DNA of 64,000 nt from Salipiger mucosus DSM 16094 (GCF_000442255.1 NZ_KE557282.1:61822-125821); one strand, 5' to 3'; counted from the first letter of the stretch, positions 1 to 9,477 are shown. A program made the numbers and translations. Notes: generated by a model not told the origin, from the sequence alone.

Positions 1-330
1 GACAGCGAGCCGGATATCGCGCCCCACGGCGCTGCTCTCCGCCTCTGGCGCAGGAGACCCCGCGTCACACACCACGAGAGGCGCGAACACCGCCTCATCT
101 CCGGCGCCCTCATCGGCCGGCAGGACAAGCTTGCCGTCCTTCGCCATGCGCCGCCACGCCGACAGCTGGTTCGGCTGGATACCGAACCGCGTTGCAACAT
201 CGTTCACCGTCATTCCCGGCTGGAGCGTCTCGGCGACTGCCTGCGCCTTCGCCTCATCCGGCCAGCGCCGGTGTCCGGACGCGTAGATCTCCACACCGAG
301 CGATCTGAGAAACGCATTTGTAGCGCACAT
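1..330 (-). CDS. tnpA: IS66-family transposase accessory protein TnpA/OrfA (partial)
   Basis: This is the N-terminal 110 codons of a small HTH protein whose C-terminus runs off the window. Residues about 20-60 hold the typical OrfA helix-turn-helix core: RRWPDEAKAQAVAETLQPG, then GMTVNDVATRFGIQPNQLSAWRR. In the family this protein is needed for transposition together with TnpB and the DDE transposase TnpC. The ATG at 328-330 was chosen because a purine-rich AGGGAG lies just upstream and an in-frame stop lies five codons further up. It begins 85 bases inside the terminal repeat, as expected for IS66. Confidence 0.75.
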   Translation of the reverse strand, partial: MCATNAFLRSLGVEIYASGHRRWPDEAKAQAVAETLQPGMTVNDVATRFGIQPNQLSAWRRMAKDGKLVLPADEGAGDEAVFAPLVVCDAGSPAPEAESSAVGRDIRLAV

Positions 331-415
331 TGCGAACCGCACTCCCTAACTCACGATAAGGATGCTCTCGCATTCGCCGAAACATCGCGGAAGGTGACCG
401 CGGGACAGCGCTTAC
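1..415 (-). mobile_element. Left end of an IS66-family insertion sequence (truncated by window edge)
   Basis: The outer end is marked by a terminal inverted repeat at 401-415, which reads GTAAGCGCTGTCCCG on the minus strand, the usual start of IS66-family ends. An OrfA/TnpA-type reading frame follows directly inside. The rest of the element (TnpB, TnpC and the other terminal repeat) lies outside the window, so the 8-bp target duplication cannot be tested. The family call rests on the repeat plus the protein. Confidence 0.75.
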
Positions 416-770
416 ACCGAGTCGGAATTTCTCCTGTTTTCAAAGGGGTTTGCCACCTGGGGGCGAACCGCCGAGACTCCGCGGCGCGGCGATTTCCGTC
501 TCTGAATGGCCTCTCGTCTCTGGTCGGGCGAACCGCGCCGATTTCGGTTCGGTCGAAAATTCTCTCGCTTTTACAATGGCATGAATCGCAGCACCGCCAA
601 AACTGCGCGCCCTATATCCATCGCTATCGAGCGCAACAGAGACCGAACATGCAGGAGGCGTAGCCGATGGGTGCGCTGGCAGAACGGCGCATAGCGGTGG
701 CGGATCAATCGGCATCGAGTTTGGCGAAGCCATTGATGACAAACGCACATCGCGCCTCTAGCCTGGCGGC
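416..770. other. Intergenic stretch beside the IS66 end, no gene recognised
   Basis: These 355 bases lie between the IS end and the DUF3883 gene. Open frames exist on both strands, but their translations are Arg/Ser/Pro-rich and show no domain. No hairpin terminator or clear promoter stood out. It may be sequence disrupted by the IS insertion. Confidence 0.4.
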
Positions 771-1607
771 ATGGCGAGTGGCCTCTGGACCGATGAAGAA
801 AACGACCTGATCGTCGCGGACTATTTCGCGATGCTGGCCGACGACATCGCCGGGCGCCGCTACAGCAAGGCTGAGCATCGCCGGGCCCTACTGCCGCTGC
901 TGAATGATCGGTCGGAGGGATCGGTCGAGTTCAAGCACCAGAACATCAGCGCGGTGCTGAAGGGGCTCGGCGAGGACTGGATCCCCGGCTACAAGCCCGC
1001 CTTCAATTTCCAGGTAACGTTGGTCGACGCGGTGGCGCGGTGGCTGGATATGTATCCGGATTGGCTGGGCCGTTTGCCCGGAACGCGCCCTGCGACCGAC
1101 ATGCGCGCGCCTGCGCAGATCTGGATCGGTCCTCCGCCCACGCTCTCCAACCAGCCTCCACCGCAGGAGCTGGACCAGATGCTGCACATCGCCCGCAAGT
1201 TCGACGTGGCGGGCCGGGACGAGCGCAATCGCGCCCTCGGCCGCGCGGGCGAGGAGCGCGTCCTGGCGCACGAGCATGCTACTCTGAAGGACGCGGGGCG
1301 CGATGATCTCGCGCGAAAGGTCCGCTGGGTCTCCGAAGAAGACGGCGATGGTGCGGGCTATGACATCGCCAGCTATGCGCCGGACGGCCGCCCACGGCTG
1401 ATCGAGGTGAAGACCACGAACGGCTGGGAACGCACGCCTTTCCACATAACGCGCAACGAGCTGGCCGTTGCCGACGAACGGCGCGCGGAGTGGTGCCTGT
1501 TCCGGATGTGGAATTTCTCGCGCGAGCCGCGGGCGTTCGAGCTGTACCCGCCGCTCGATGCGCATGTCTCGCTGACGCCGACGTCGTTTCAGGCCAGCTT
1601 TCACTGA
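771..1607 (+). CDS. DUF3883 domain protein, putative PD-(D/E)xK nuclease-like
   Basis: The protein has 278 residues and two parts. The N-terminal part (about 1-100) starts MASGLWTDEENDLIVADYF and contains EFKHQNISAVLKGLG, a module often found in front of DUF3883. The C-terminal part (about 155-265) matches DUF3883: LGRAGEERV, then GYDIASY, then RLIEVKTTNGW. The Asp of GYDI and the Glu-x-Lys of EVK fit the restriction-like nuclease core. DUF3883 proteins occur in restriction and defence loci, but no methylase, helicase or other partner is visible here. The neighbour is an IS66 end, which suggests an island boundary. Biochemical function is unknown and nuclease activity is inferred only from the motif. 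Confidence 0.75.
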   Translation: MASGLWTDEENDLIVADYFAMLADDIAGRRYSKAEHRRALLPLLNDRSEGSVEFKHQNISAVLKGLGEDWIPGYKPAFNFQVTLVDAVARWLDMYPDWLGRLPGTRPATDMRAPAQIWIGPPPTLSNQPPPQELDQMLHIARKFDVAGRDERNRALGRAGEERVLAHEHATLKDAGRDDLARKVRWVSEEDGDGAGYDIASYAPDGRPRLIEVKTTNGWERTPFHITRNELAVADERRAEWCLFRMWNFSREPRAFELYPPLDAHVSLTPTSFQASFH

Positions 1608-1999
1608 GATCCGGCGGACCCGGCGTGCCAAGATTGCACGATTCACTTACGTCCGAAGTACTCGTCTTCGGAAAGCCCAATTATTTGATTCTGTCGCGAC
1701 AGCGCCTCGCGCCAACCAAAGCGAAGTTTCTCGATCAGCGCGGAAAGCCTGCCCACCGGTGCGGATCGGCGGCGCGACATTTCCGGCCCATGGCCCTCGT
1801 CAGCCGGCACCGTGGCTGCCGGGCGCCTTGAAGTCCCCCTTGTCGGGACGCGCCGGACGGCGATCACGGCTTGCGATCCCGACAAGATAGTTCGCAGAAA
1901 ACTTGACCGGAATGTGAAACCGCCAAATACTGACCCCATTGAAGACAGTCATCACATCTCAAGCCGCTTTCACGCTTGTCTTTCGGGGGAAACAATTTC
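1608..1999. other. Intergenic region upstream of the giant RTX gene
   Basis: These 392 bases separate the DUF3883 gene from the ELWxxDGT/RTX gene. They hold one reasonable sigma-70-like promoter (1903-1931) and the ribosome site GGGGGA near 1985-1990. A 45-codon minus-strand frame ending at 1643 is the only other open frame and was not accepted as a gene. Confidence 0.4.
1903..1931 (+). promoter_or_regulatory. Candidate sigma-70-like promoter for the giant RTX gene
   Basis: TTGACC at 1903-1908 and AATACT at 1926-1931 are separated by 17 bases. The likely start of transcription is about 60 bases before the ATG at 2000. The match to consensus is partial (5/6 and 4/6), so this is a prediction only. 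Confidence 0.35.
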
Positions 2000-4900
2000 A
2001 TGACCGTGCAGATTTTTACCGCTACCAGTGAAGCCAACGGGACCGAGGTCTGGGTGACCAACGGGACGCCCGGCGACACGTTCCTTCTCAGCGACATCGT
2101 GTCCGGCGCGGGCGGATCGAATCCCGACGACCTGACCCTCGTCAACGGTGTGGTCTTCTTCTCCGTCTACAATTCGGACGCGGGCGAGTACCAGTTCTGG
2201 ACCACCGACGGCACGACCGACGGCACGCAGCTTCTTGCCAGCTCCGGGGCGGCAATCTACCAAGAGCCCTTCGTGGTGGGCTCCCAGCTCTTCTTCCGCA
2301 CCTACGACGCGCTCTACGGCTATCAGCTCGTGGTCACCGACGGCACCCCGGCGGGCACGTCGCTGCTGGGCAACACAGGCAACTTCCTTAATCCGGTCGA
2401 ATTCGACGGGCGGGTCTTCTTCGAGGGCTACAACTCGGCCAACGGCACGGAACTCTGGGCCAGCGACGGCACCGTCGCGGGCACCGGACTTGTCGCCGAC
2501 GTGCGGCCGGGCGGCACCAGCAGCTCGATCGACGACTTCTTCGTCTCGGGCAGCAACCTGTTCTTCACCGCCAATGACGGAACAAACGGTGAAGAACTCT
2601 GGGTGAGCGACGGCACCACCGCCGGCACGCAGATGCTGGCGAACATCAACAGCACCGGCAGCTCGACGCCGCGGGACTTCACGGCGCTCAACGGCGGGCT
2701 TCTGTTCACGGCCTACGACCCGACCAACGGGCGCGAGCTGTGGTTCAGCGACGGCACGCCCGCGGGCACCCTGCTGCTGGATGACATCCGTCCGGGCTCG
2801 AGCAGCGGCTTGGTCGACGACATCACCGTGATCGGCTCGGAGGCCTTCTTCACCGCCTACAACGGCAGCAACTACGTGCTCTTCTCGACCGACGGCACCG
2901 CCAGCGGGACCGGCGAGGTCATCCCGGCATCCACGGCCTACAACCCGCGGGACCTCTTCAACCTCGACGGGACGCTGATCTTCGAGGCCTACGATCCGGT
3001 CAGCGGCTACCGGCTCTGGAAGACGGACGGCTCCGCCGCGGGAACGAGCGCCTTCGCGGACGTCACCGTGTATACGACGGGCTCCCAGTACCAGCTTGGC
3101 TCCTCGATGATCTTCCAGGGCAACAGCAGTGCCAATGGGGTGGGGCTCTATATCACCGATGGCACCACCGCCGGGACGAGTTTCCTCGCCCCCGTCTCGA
3201 ATTTCCAGACCGCCAACGCCGTTGTCTCGGGCGACTATCTCTTCTTCGAGGCCTACGACAGCACGAACGGCTACGAGCTCTGGGCCTCGGACGGCACCGC
3301 GGCGGGCACCCAGCTGCTGGGTGATCTCTCGCCTGGCACCGACTCCTCGAACCCGAACACCCTGATCCCCTACGCGGGTGGCGTGCTCTTCCGGGCGACG
3401 GACCCTGTCACCGGCGAAGAGCTGTATTTCTCGGACGGCACGCCCGGCGGGACGATCCTCGTCGACGACATCAACGAAGGCGTCAACACCAACACCAGCG
3501 GCAATCCGCGGGACATGATGGAGGCGGCCGGCACGACCTTCTTCACGCTGGACACCCCCCAGACCGGGCGCGAGCTCTGGGTCTCGGACGGCACCGTCGC
3601 CGGCACGATGGAGCTCAAGGACATCAACCCCGGCTCGGCAAACGGCTTCATAAACGACATGATCGCGGCAGGGAGCAACCTGTTCTTCACCGCCTATGAC
3701 GGCTCGGGGTACTCGCTCTTCACCTCGGACGGGACCTCGTCCGGCACGGTGCAGCTGACCACCACCCTGAACGTGAACTACTTCAACTATTTCACCAGCT
3801 ACATGGGGCAGCTCTACTTCGAGGCCTACGACAGCACCAACGGCTACCAGATCTGGACCTCGGACGGCACCGCGGCGGGCACCGAGATCGCCGTGGACAT
3901 GAACGTGAACAACCAGATCGGCGTGATCGGCGGCATGATGGTGTTCACCGGCAGCAACGGGACGGCCGGGTTCTACGCCTCCGACGGCACGAACGCGGGC
4001 ACCAGCCAGATCGGCAGCGCCACCAACATGAGCGGCGACTTCGTCGAATCCGGCGGCATGCTCTTCTTCTCGGGGTACAACTCGACCTCGGGCTACGAGC
4101 TCTGGGCGACCGACGGCACCGCCGCGGGCACCGGGCTCGTCAGCGACGTCTACTTCGGCTCGAACAGCTCCAGTCCGACGGACATCACGCCCTTCGCGGG
4201 CGGGGTCCTCTTCTCGGCCTACGACCCGGTCAACGGGCGCGAGGTCTGGTTCTCGGACGGCACCGGCGCCGGCACCGTGCTGCTCGGCGACAACAACCCG
4301 GGCACGGCCAACGGGACCATGAATGTCGAGGGCACCACGGCGACCGCCGGCTTCTTCAGCTTCTACAACAACACCACGACGCAGTACGAGATCTACGGCA
4401 CCGATGGCACCGCCGCCGGCACCGAGGACATCACCGGCACCGCCGACCAGTACTTCAGCGCCTTCGGCGGCACGTCCGGCGGGATGGCCTTCTACTCGGT
4501 CTACGACACGAGCATTTCCCGCTACCGTATCCTGGCCTCGGACGGCACGTCCGCCGGCACCATCGACCTCACCATCGGGACGGACAGCAGGTTCGACGAC
4601 TTCATCGGGGCGGTCAACGGGGTCTTCGTCTACACGGTGTACGACTACACGACCAACCAGTACCGGGCCTACGCCTCGGACGGCACCGTGGCCGGTACCG
4701 TCCAGATCGGCAACTACTCGAGCGTGTCGAACCCGGTGCTCTACGACGGCGAGCTTTACGCCCGCGTCTACGACTACGGCACCAGCAGCTACGCGATCAT
4801 CAAGACGGACGGCACCGTGGCCGGCACCTCGGTGGTCGATGCGGGCACGAGCATCTTCCGCTATACGGGGGTCTCGGACGGGCTTCTGTTCTTCGAGGGC

Positions 4901-5016
4901 AACGAGAGTGGCAGCGGCTACGAGCTTTGGGTGAACAACGGGACCGGCGCCAGCACCCAGGTTACCGAGACCTTCACGGCCCAGGGCAGCAATATCGGCG
5001 ATATGGTCGCGCTGCC
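2000..5016 (+). repeat. 22 tandem ELWxxDGT coding repeats
   Basis: The core (S/T)DGTxxGT recurs 22 times in frame, usually followed by a hydrophobic strand and LFF(T/S)AYD. Successive copies at the DNA level are diverged, so this is an old protein repeat and not a recent tandem duplication. Confidence 0.85.
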
Positions 5017-7978
5017 CAATGTCCCGCCCGAGATCGACGGCGCGGGCAGTTCCGACTCGATCACCGACAAGCAGACGACACAGCCCTTCGCGGCGACCAC
5101 GATCACCGACATCGACCGGCCCGACCAGACTCTGGCCGTCACGGTGACGCTGGACGATTCCGCCAAGGGTGTCTTCACCGCCGCTTCTCTCGCGGCCACA
5201 GGCTTCACCTACTCCGGCGCGGGGGTCTACAGCTTCGCCGGCACCGCGGCCGCCGCCACGGCGGCGCTGCAGGGGCTGGTGTTCGATCCGACCGAGAACG
5301 CGGTCGTTCCGGGCGACACGCAGACCACGACCTTCACCCTCGCGGTCGATGACGGGGCCGGCGGAACCGACAGCGATGCCACGACCACCGTCACCGCGAC
5401 CTCGGTCAACGATGCGCCGACCGACATCGCGATCAGCGGCGGCGGCAGCCTCGGCCTGCCCGAGAACAGCGCCAACGGCACGGTGGTGGGCACGATGCTC
5501 GCCACCGATCCCGACGTCGGCCAGTCGCTGACCTTCTCGCTGACCGACGATGCGGGCGGGCGCTTCGCGATCGACGGCGTCACCGGCGAGATCACCGTCG
5601 CGGACAGCCTCGGGCTCGACTACGAGCAGGCCACCAGTCATGTCATCACGGTCCAGGTCAGCGACGGCAGCCTGACCCGGAGCGAGAACTTCACCATCGA
5701 CATCGGCAACGTGAACCCCGAAACGGTCACCGGCGACACCAGGGGCAACGTCATTCTCTCCGATGGCGGAGACGACCTGCTGAACGGGGCCAGCGGCGCC
5801 GACCTGCTCGAGGCCGACGGCGGCGAGGATACGCTCATCGGCGGAACCGGGAACGACACCCTGCGCGGGCAGGGCGGGCACGACACGCTTGTTGGCGGCA
5901 CGGGAGCGGACGTGCTCGACGGCGGCATCGGCTTCGACACGGCCGACTTCTCGGGTGCGGCGGGTCCGGTGACGGTGGACCTCGTGGCGGGCACGGCCAC
6001 GGGCGAGGGCAGCGACACGCTGATCGACATCGAGGATGTCGTCGGCTCGGACTTCGGCGACACGATCTCGGGCGACGACCTGACCGGCGGGAACCTGCTG
6101 TCGGGCGGCGGCGGCGACGACCTGCTGTCGGGCCTCGGCGACAGCGACACGCTCCTCGGCGGCTCCGGCAGCGACACGCTGCTCGGGGGCGCGGGCATGG
6201 ACGCGCTCGACGGCGGCTCGGGGCGGGACACGCTCTCGGGCGGCGCGGGCGACGACACCATCGACGGCGGGTCGAACTACGACACGGTGGACTACTCCGC
6301 CGCTGCGGGCCCGGTCGGGGTGGACCTCGAGGGCGGCACGGCCACGGGCGAGGGCAGCGACACGCTGCTCAACCTCGAGCACGCGATCGGCTCGTCGGGC
6401 GACGACACGCTGATCGGGACCATGGTGCACGGCAACCTGCTGCAGGGCGGCGCGGGCAACGACCGGCTCTTCGGTCTGGCGGGCGACGACACGCTCGACG
6501 GCGGGGCGGGCAGCATCGACACCGCGCGCTTCACCATGGCCACGGCCGGGGTGACGGTGGATCTCGGGGCGGGCACCGCCACGGGCGAGGGCAACGACAC
6601 GCTGATCGACATCGAGGGCGTTGTGGGCAGCGCCTTCGGCGACGTGCTGACCGGGGCCGGCGGGGCCGACGACCTGCTCGTGGGCGAGGACGGCGACGAC
6701 ACGCTGGCGGGCCGTGGCGGCGACGACACGCTCTCGGGCGGGGCCGGCGACGACCTGCTGCGCGGCGACTCGGGCGACGACCTGATGGCGGGCGGGGCGG
6801 ACACCGACACGGCGTCCTTCATCTACGCGCCCTCGAACATGTACGTGAACCTCGAGAACGGCTCGGCCTCGAGCGCGCTGACCGGGTCGGACACGCTGTC
6901 CTCGATCGAGAACGCCGAGACCGGCAGCGGCGCGGACACGATCTACGGCAGCCACGCGGCGGGCAACCTGCTGGAGGGCGGCGGCGGCGGCGACGCGCTC
7001 TACGGGCTCGACGGCGACGACACGCTGCTGGGCGGGACCGGGGCCGACGCGCTCTACGGCGGCGGCGACGCGGACGTGCTGCGCGGCGGCACCGGGTCCG
7101 ACACGCTCCGCGGCAACGCCGGCAGCGACACGCTGAACGGCGAGGACGGCGCCGACAGCCTCTACGGCGGCGAGGGCATCGACACGCTGCTGGGCGGCGC
7201 GGGCTCCGACCGGCTCGAGGGCGGCGACGGCGACGACCTGCTGCTGGGCGGCTCCAACAGCGACACGCTCAAGGGCGACGCGGGCGATGACACGCTGAAC
7301 GGGGAGGGCGGCTACGACACGGTGCTCTACGCCGGGATCTACGCGCCGGTCTACGTCAACCTCGAGTCCGGCACCGCCACGGGCGGGGCGGGCACCGACG
7401 TGCTGCTGAACATCGAGCACGTCTTCGGCGGCGCCTCGAACGACGTCATCTACGGCACCAACGCCCACGGCAACCGGCTGGAGGGCTCGAACGGCAACGA
7501 CACGATCTACGGCCTCGACGGGCGCGACACGATCCTGGGCGGCAACAGCGACGACCGGCTCTACGGCGGCGACGACGTGGACCGTCTCTACGGCGGGGCG
7601 CAGGACGACTTCCTCGACGGCGGCGGCGCGACCGACTTCCTCGAGGGGGGCGCGGGGGCGGACACCTTCGTGCTGCGCTCGATCGACGACACCGGGGTGG
7701 GCCGCTACAACCGCGACGAGATCCGCGACTTCGACGCCGCCGAGGGCGACGAGATCAACGTCTACCTGGTGGATGCGGATGCGACGACGGCGGGCAACCA
7801 GGCCTTCACCTACGCCGGCACCTCGTTCACCGGCACGGCGGGCGAGCTGATCCTCAACGACTACGTGCTCTCGGGGGTCGATGTGACCATCGCCTCGATG
7901 GACGTGGACGGCGACGCGGTGATCGACGGCCAGCTCTACATCGTCGGCGGCGCGGTGATCGGCGACTTCGTGCTCTGA
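2000..7978 (+). CDS. Giant ELWxxDGT-repeat / cadherin-like / RTX protein, probable type I secretion substrate
   Basis: The protein has 1992 residues in four zones. Residues 1 to about 1005 carry 22 repeats of the ELWxxDGT type (TIGR04534), for example ELWASDGTVAGT, at roughly 45-residue spacing. Residues about 1007-1238 are Ig/cadherin-like with NDAP linkers. Residues about 1240-1885 hold many calcium-binding RTX nonapeptides (GGxGxDxLxGG) interleaved with modules reading VxVDLxxGTATGEG. Residues about 1887-1992 resemble the C-terminal RTX/type I secretion signal region (ADTFVLRS). There is no N-terminal signal peptide, as expected for type I secretion, but no ABC/HlyD/TolC exporter set lies beside it. 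ATG 2000 was chosen because GGGGGAAA precedes it at a good distance; an in-frame TTG at 1976 lacks a ribosome site. Likely role: surface or extracellular adhesion/matrix protein (inference). Confidence 0.9.
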   Translation: MTVQIFTATSEANGTEVWVTNGTPGDTFLLSDIVSGAGGSNPDDLTLVNGVVFFSVYNSDAGEYQFWTTDGTTDGTQLLASSGAAIYQEPFVVGSQLFFRTYDALYGYQLVVTDGTPAGTSLLGNTGNFLNPVEFDGRVFFEGYNSANGTELWASDGTVAGTGLVADVRPGGTSSSIDDFFVSGSNLFFTANDGTNGEELWVSDGTTAGTQMLANINSTGSSTPRDFTALNGGLLFTAYDPTNGRELWFSDGTPAGTLLLDDIRPGSSSGLVDDITVIGSEAFFTAYNGSNYVLFSTDGTASGTGEVIPASTAYNPRDLFNLDGTLIFEAYDPVSGYRLWKTDGSAAGTSAFADVTVYTTGSQYQLGSSMIFQGNSSANGVGLYITDGTTAGTSFLAPVSNFQTANAVVSGDYLFFEAYDSTNGYELWASDGTAAGTQLLGDLSPGTDSSNPNTLIPYAGGVLFRATDPVTGEELYFSDGTPGGTILVDDINEGVNTNTSGNPRDMMEAAGTTFFTLDTPQTGRELWVSDGTVAGTMELKDINPGSANGFINDMIAAGSNLFFTAYDGSGYSLFTSDGTSSGTVQLTTTLNVNYFNYFTSYMGQLYFEAYDSTNGYQIWTSDGTAAGTEIAVDMNVNNQIGVIGGMMVFTGSNGTAGFYASDGTNAGTSQIGSATNMSGDFVESGGMLFFSGYNSTSGYELWATDGTAAGTGLVSDVYFGSNSSSPTDITPFAGGVLFSAYDPVNGREVWFSDGTGAGTVLLGDNNPGTANGTMNVEGTTATAGFFSFYNNTTTQYEIYGTDGTAAGTEDITGTADQYFSAFGGTSGGMAFYSVYDTSISRYRILASDGTSAGTIDLTIGTDSRFDDFIGAVNGVFVYTVYDYTTNQYRAYASDGTVAGTVQIGNYSSVSNPVLYDGELYARVYDYGTSSYAIIKTDGTVAGTSVVDAGTSIFRYTGVSDGLLFFEGNESGSGYELWVNNGTGASTQVTETFTAQGSNIGDMVALPNVPPEIDGAGSSDSITDKQTTQPFAATTITDIDRPDQTLAVTVTLDDSAKGVFTAASLAATGFTYSGAGVYSFAGTAAAATAALQGLVFDPTENAVVPGDTQTTTFTLAVDDGAGGTDSDATTTVTATSVNDAPTDIAISGGGSLGLPENSANGTVVGTMLATDPDVGQSLTFSLTDDAGGRFAIDGVTGEITVADSLGLDYEQATSHVITVQVSDGSLTRSENFTIDIGNVNPETVTGDTRGNVILSDGGDDLLNGASGADLLEADGGEDTLIGGTGNDTLRGQGGHDTLVGGTGADVLDGGIGFDTADFSGAAGPVTVDLVAGTATGEGSDTLIDIEDVVGSDFGDTISGDDLTGGNLLSGGGGDDLLSGLGDSDTLLGGSGSDTLLGGAGMDALDGGSGRDTLSGGAGDDTIDGGSNYDTVDYSAAAGPVGVDLEGGTATGEGSDTLLNLEHAIGSSGDDTLIGTMVHGNLLQGGAGNDRLFGLAGDDTLDGGAGSIDTARFTMATAGVTVDLGAGTATGEGNDTLIDIEGVVGSAFGDVLTGAGGADDLLVGEDGDDTLAGRGGDDTLSGGAGDDLLRGDSGDDLMAGGADTDTASFIYAPSNMYVNLENGSASSALTGSDTLSSIENAETGSGADTIYGSHAAGNLLEGGGGGDALYGLDGDDTLLGGTGADALYGGGDADVLRGGTGSDTLRGNAGSDTLNGEDGADSLYGGEGIDTLLGGAGSDRLEGGDGDDLLLGGSNSDTLKGDAGDDTLNGEGGYDTVLYAGIYAPVYVNLESGTATGGAGTDVLLNIEHVFGGASNDVIYGTNAHGNRLEGSNGNDTIYGLDGRDTILGGNSDDRLYGGDDVDRLYGGAQDDFLDGGGATDFLEGGAGADTFVLRSIDDTGVGRYNRDEIRDFDAAEGDEINVYLVDADATTAGNQAFTYAGTSFTGTAGELILNDYVLSGVDVTIASMDVDGDAVIDGQLYIVGGAVIGDFVL
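5720..7660 (+). repeat. RTX calcium-binding repeat blocks alternating with VDLxxGTATGEG modules
   Basis: Runs of GGxGxDxLxGG nonapeptides are interrupted at least five times by a longer module that begins with FDTADFSGAAGPV-like sequence, continues with a VDLxxGTATG strand and ends with GxxxGNxLxGG. The modules at about 5935, 6275, 6515, 6805 and 7315 are the clearest. The DNA is strongly enriched in GGCGGCGACGAC-like runs. Confidence 0.8.
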
Positions 7979-8005
7979 CGCCGGGACCACTTGGCAGGAC
8001 AGCAG

Positions 8006-8036
8006 AACCGGCCCCCCCGAGGGGCCGGTTTCTTCA
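8006..8036 (+). terminator. Rho-independent terminator after the giant RTX gene
   Basis: A perfect 10-bp stem (AACCGGCCCC 8006-8015 with GGGGCCGGTT 8021-8030), a 5-base loop and a short T-rich tail TTTCTTC follow. The hairpin lies between two convergent genes and could serve both strands. Confidence 0.75.
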
Positions 8037-8059
8037 TGCGGGTGCCGGTGGAGGGCCCT

Positions 8060-9110
8060 TCAGCCGGTCTCCACGGGCTGTCCCGCGGAGGAGGCCGGGA
8101 GCGCCGCGGGGCGGTCGATCACCTCGTCCACGACGAAGACCGGCCGGGCCTTCACCTCGTGTGTCATGCGGCCGAGGTACTCGCCGATCATCCCCAGCGC
8201 GATCAGGTTGGAGGCCCCGAGCACGAGGACGATCACCATCAGCGAGGCATAGCCCGGAACGTCGACGCCGTAGATCGTCGTGCGGACCAGGATGAAGACC
8301 GCGTATGCCAGCGCCAGCACGGCGATGGCACTCCCGAGGTATGTCCAGATCCGCAGCGGCAGCGTGGTCGATCCGGTCAGCCCGTCGAGCGCGAAGTTCC
8401 AGAGCGTCCAGTAGTCCCATTTCGTCTGCCCGGCAGAGCGATGCGGGCGGTCGTATTCCACGGTCTCCGCCTCGAAGCCGATCCAGGCGAAGAGTCCCTT
8501 CATGAAGCGCACCCGCTCGGGCAAGGCGTTGATGACATCCACGGCCTGCCGGTCGAGCAGGCGGAAGTCGCCCACGTCGGGCTCGATACGGTGGTCGGAG
8601 AGCCGGTTGAACAGCCTGTAGAACCAGCTGCTGGTCGCGCGCTTGAGCCAGTTGTCGCTCTCGCGGCTGCGCCGGCGCGCGTTGACGACCTTGGCCCCGC
8701 GCAGCCAGGCCTCGACCATCGGAACGAAGAGCTCCGGCGGGTCCTGCAGGTCCACGTCCAGCGGGATCAGCGCGTCGCCGGTGGCATGGGCGAAGCCCGC
8801 CGCAAGGGCGTTGTCCTTGCGGAAGTTGCGCGACAGTTTGACGAGTTTCAGCTCGAAGGCCTCGGGCGCCATCGCCAGCACGGTCTCGACGCTGCGGTCG
8901 TGGCTGCCGTCATCGACCATGACCAGTTCGACGGTACTGCCCTCGCCGAGCAGCGCCAGCCACGGGCCCGAGCTGGGGCTTGATCGCCTCGAAGAAGTGC
9001 GGCAGCGCCTCCTGTTCGTTGAAGAAGGGCACGACCAGCGACAGGCGCGCGCCCGTCCGGTCTCGGTTGCGGCCGCCGCGCGGCTCCGGTGCGGTGCAAT
9101 CAGTAGACAT
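8060..9110 (-). pseudogene. GtrB/DPM1-like family 2 glycosyltransferase, single frameshift
   Basis: This is a polyprenyl-phosphate sugar transferase of the GtrB/ArnC/DPM1 type, which loads a sugar onto a lipid carrier at the inner membrane. The start (ATG 9110) reads LSLVVPFFNEQEALPHFFEA. The second half, in another frame, reads VMVDDGSHDRS, DVDLQDPPE, then two C-terminal membrane segments near residues 235-255 and 270-290. Both halves are needed for one family-length protein of about 350 residues. The frames join at GGGCCC (8964-8969); removing one base restores a continuous product. The gene overlaps the end of the GtrA-like gene, suggesting translational coupling. Either a real frameshift or a sequence error. 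Confidence 0.8.
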
Positions 9111-9477
9111 AGGCCCTGTTCAAGACGTAGCTGAGGACGGGGACGCTCATCGCAGCCAGCAGCAGCGCCGCGGCTTCGGCAAGGCCCGCGGCGACCGCCG
9201 CCCAGACGATCCCGACGCTCGCGAGGAACACCGCGAGCGAGACGACCATGAACTTGCGCAGTGCGACGGCATAGGCGCGGCGGCTCCGGAAGGTGACGTG
9301 GTAGTGCCCGAAGAACGACACCAGGAAAGCGCCCGCGTAGCCGCCCGCGTGGACCAGGGCGGGCGCCAGCGCGGTCCAGCCGGCGAGGAGCGCGACGATC
9401 GCGAGGTGCGTGGCCGTCGCCACGCCCCCCACCGCGCCGAAGCGCAGGATCTGCCCGGTCTCCCGTGCCCGCGTCAC
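9100..9477 (-). CDS. GtrA-family membrane protein (flippase-like)
   Basis: The protein has 125 residues and four hydrophobic segments (about 12-32, 37-57, 75-95 and 99-120), with the GtrA hallmarks RFGAVGG near the start and SYVLNRAYVY at the very end. GtrA proteins are thought to move polyprenyl-phosphate sugars made by GtrB-type transferases across the membrane. The GTG start at 9477 overlaps the methyltransferase stop (GTGA). The stop overlaps the start of the GtrB-like gene, so three genes form one tightly packed operon. Confidence 0.85.
   Translation of the reverse strand: MTRARETGQILRFGAVGGVATATHLAIVALLAGWTALAPALVHAGGYAGAFLVSFFGHYHVTFRSRRAYAVALRKFMVVSLAVFLASVGIVWAAVAAGLAEAAALLLAAMSVPVLSYVLNRAYVY

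Noticed and set aside
440-748. Short open frames on both strands beside the IS66 end
   Set aside because: Composition is Arg/Ser/Pro-rich, no motif, frames overlap each other.
1643-1777. Minus-strand 45-codon frame with WREALSRQNQIIGLSEDEYFG near its end, vaguely like a DUF1127 tail
   Set aside because: Too short, weak similarity, no ribosome site and no recognisable core; left out as a gene.
5720-7660. Dense GGCGGC-type DNA repeats that could suggest a CRISPR or satellite array
   Set aside because: The period follows in-frame RTX nonapeptides and the copies are diverged; there are no spacers of constant length.
1970-7990. Uninterrupted 2006-codon antisense reading frame across the whole RTX gene
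   Set aside because: It is the mirror of a codon-biased, repeat-rich GC gene; the translation is Val/Ala/Arg/Asp-rich without domains and has no ribosome site. The plus strand has clear repeats and a terminator.
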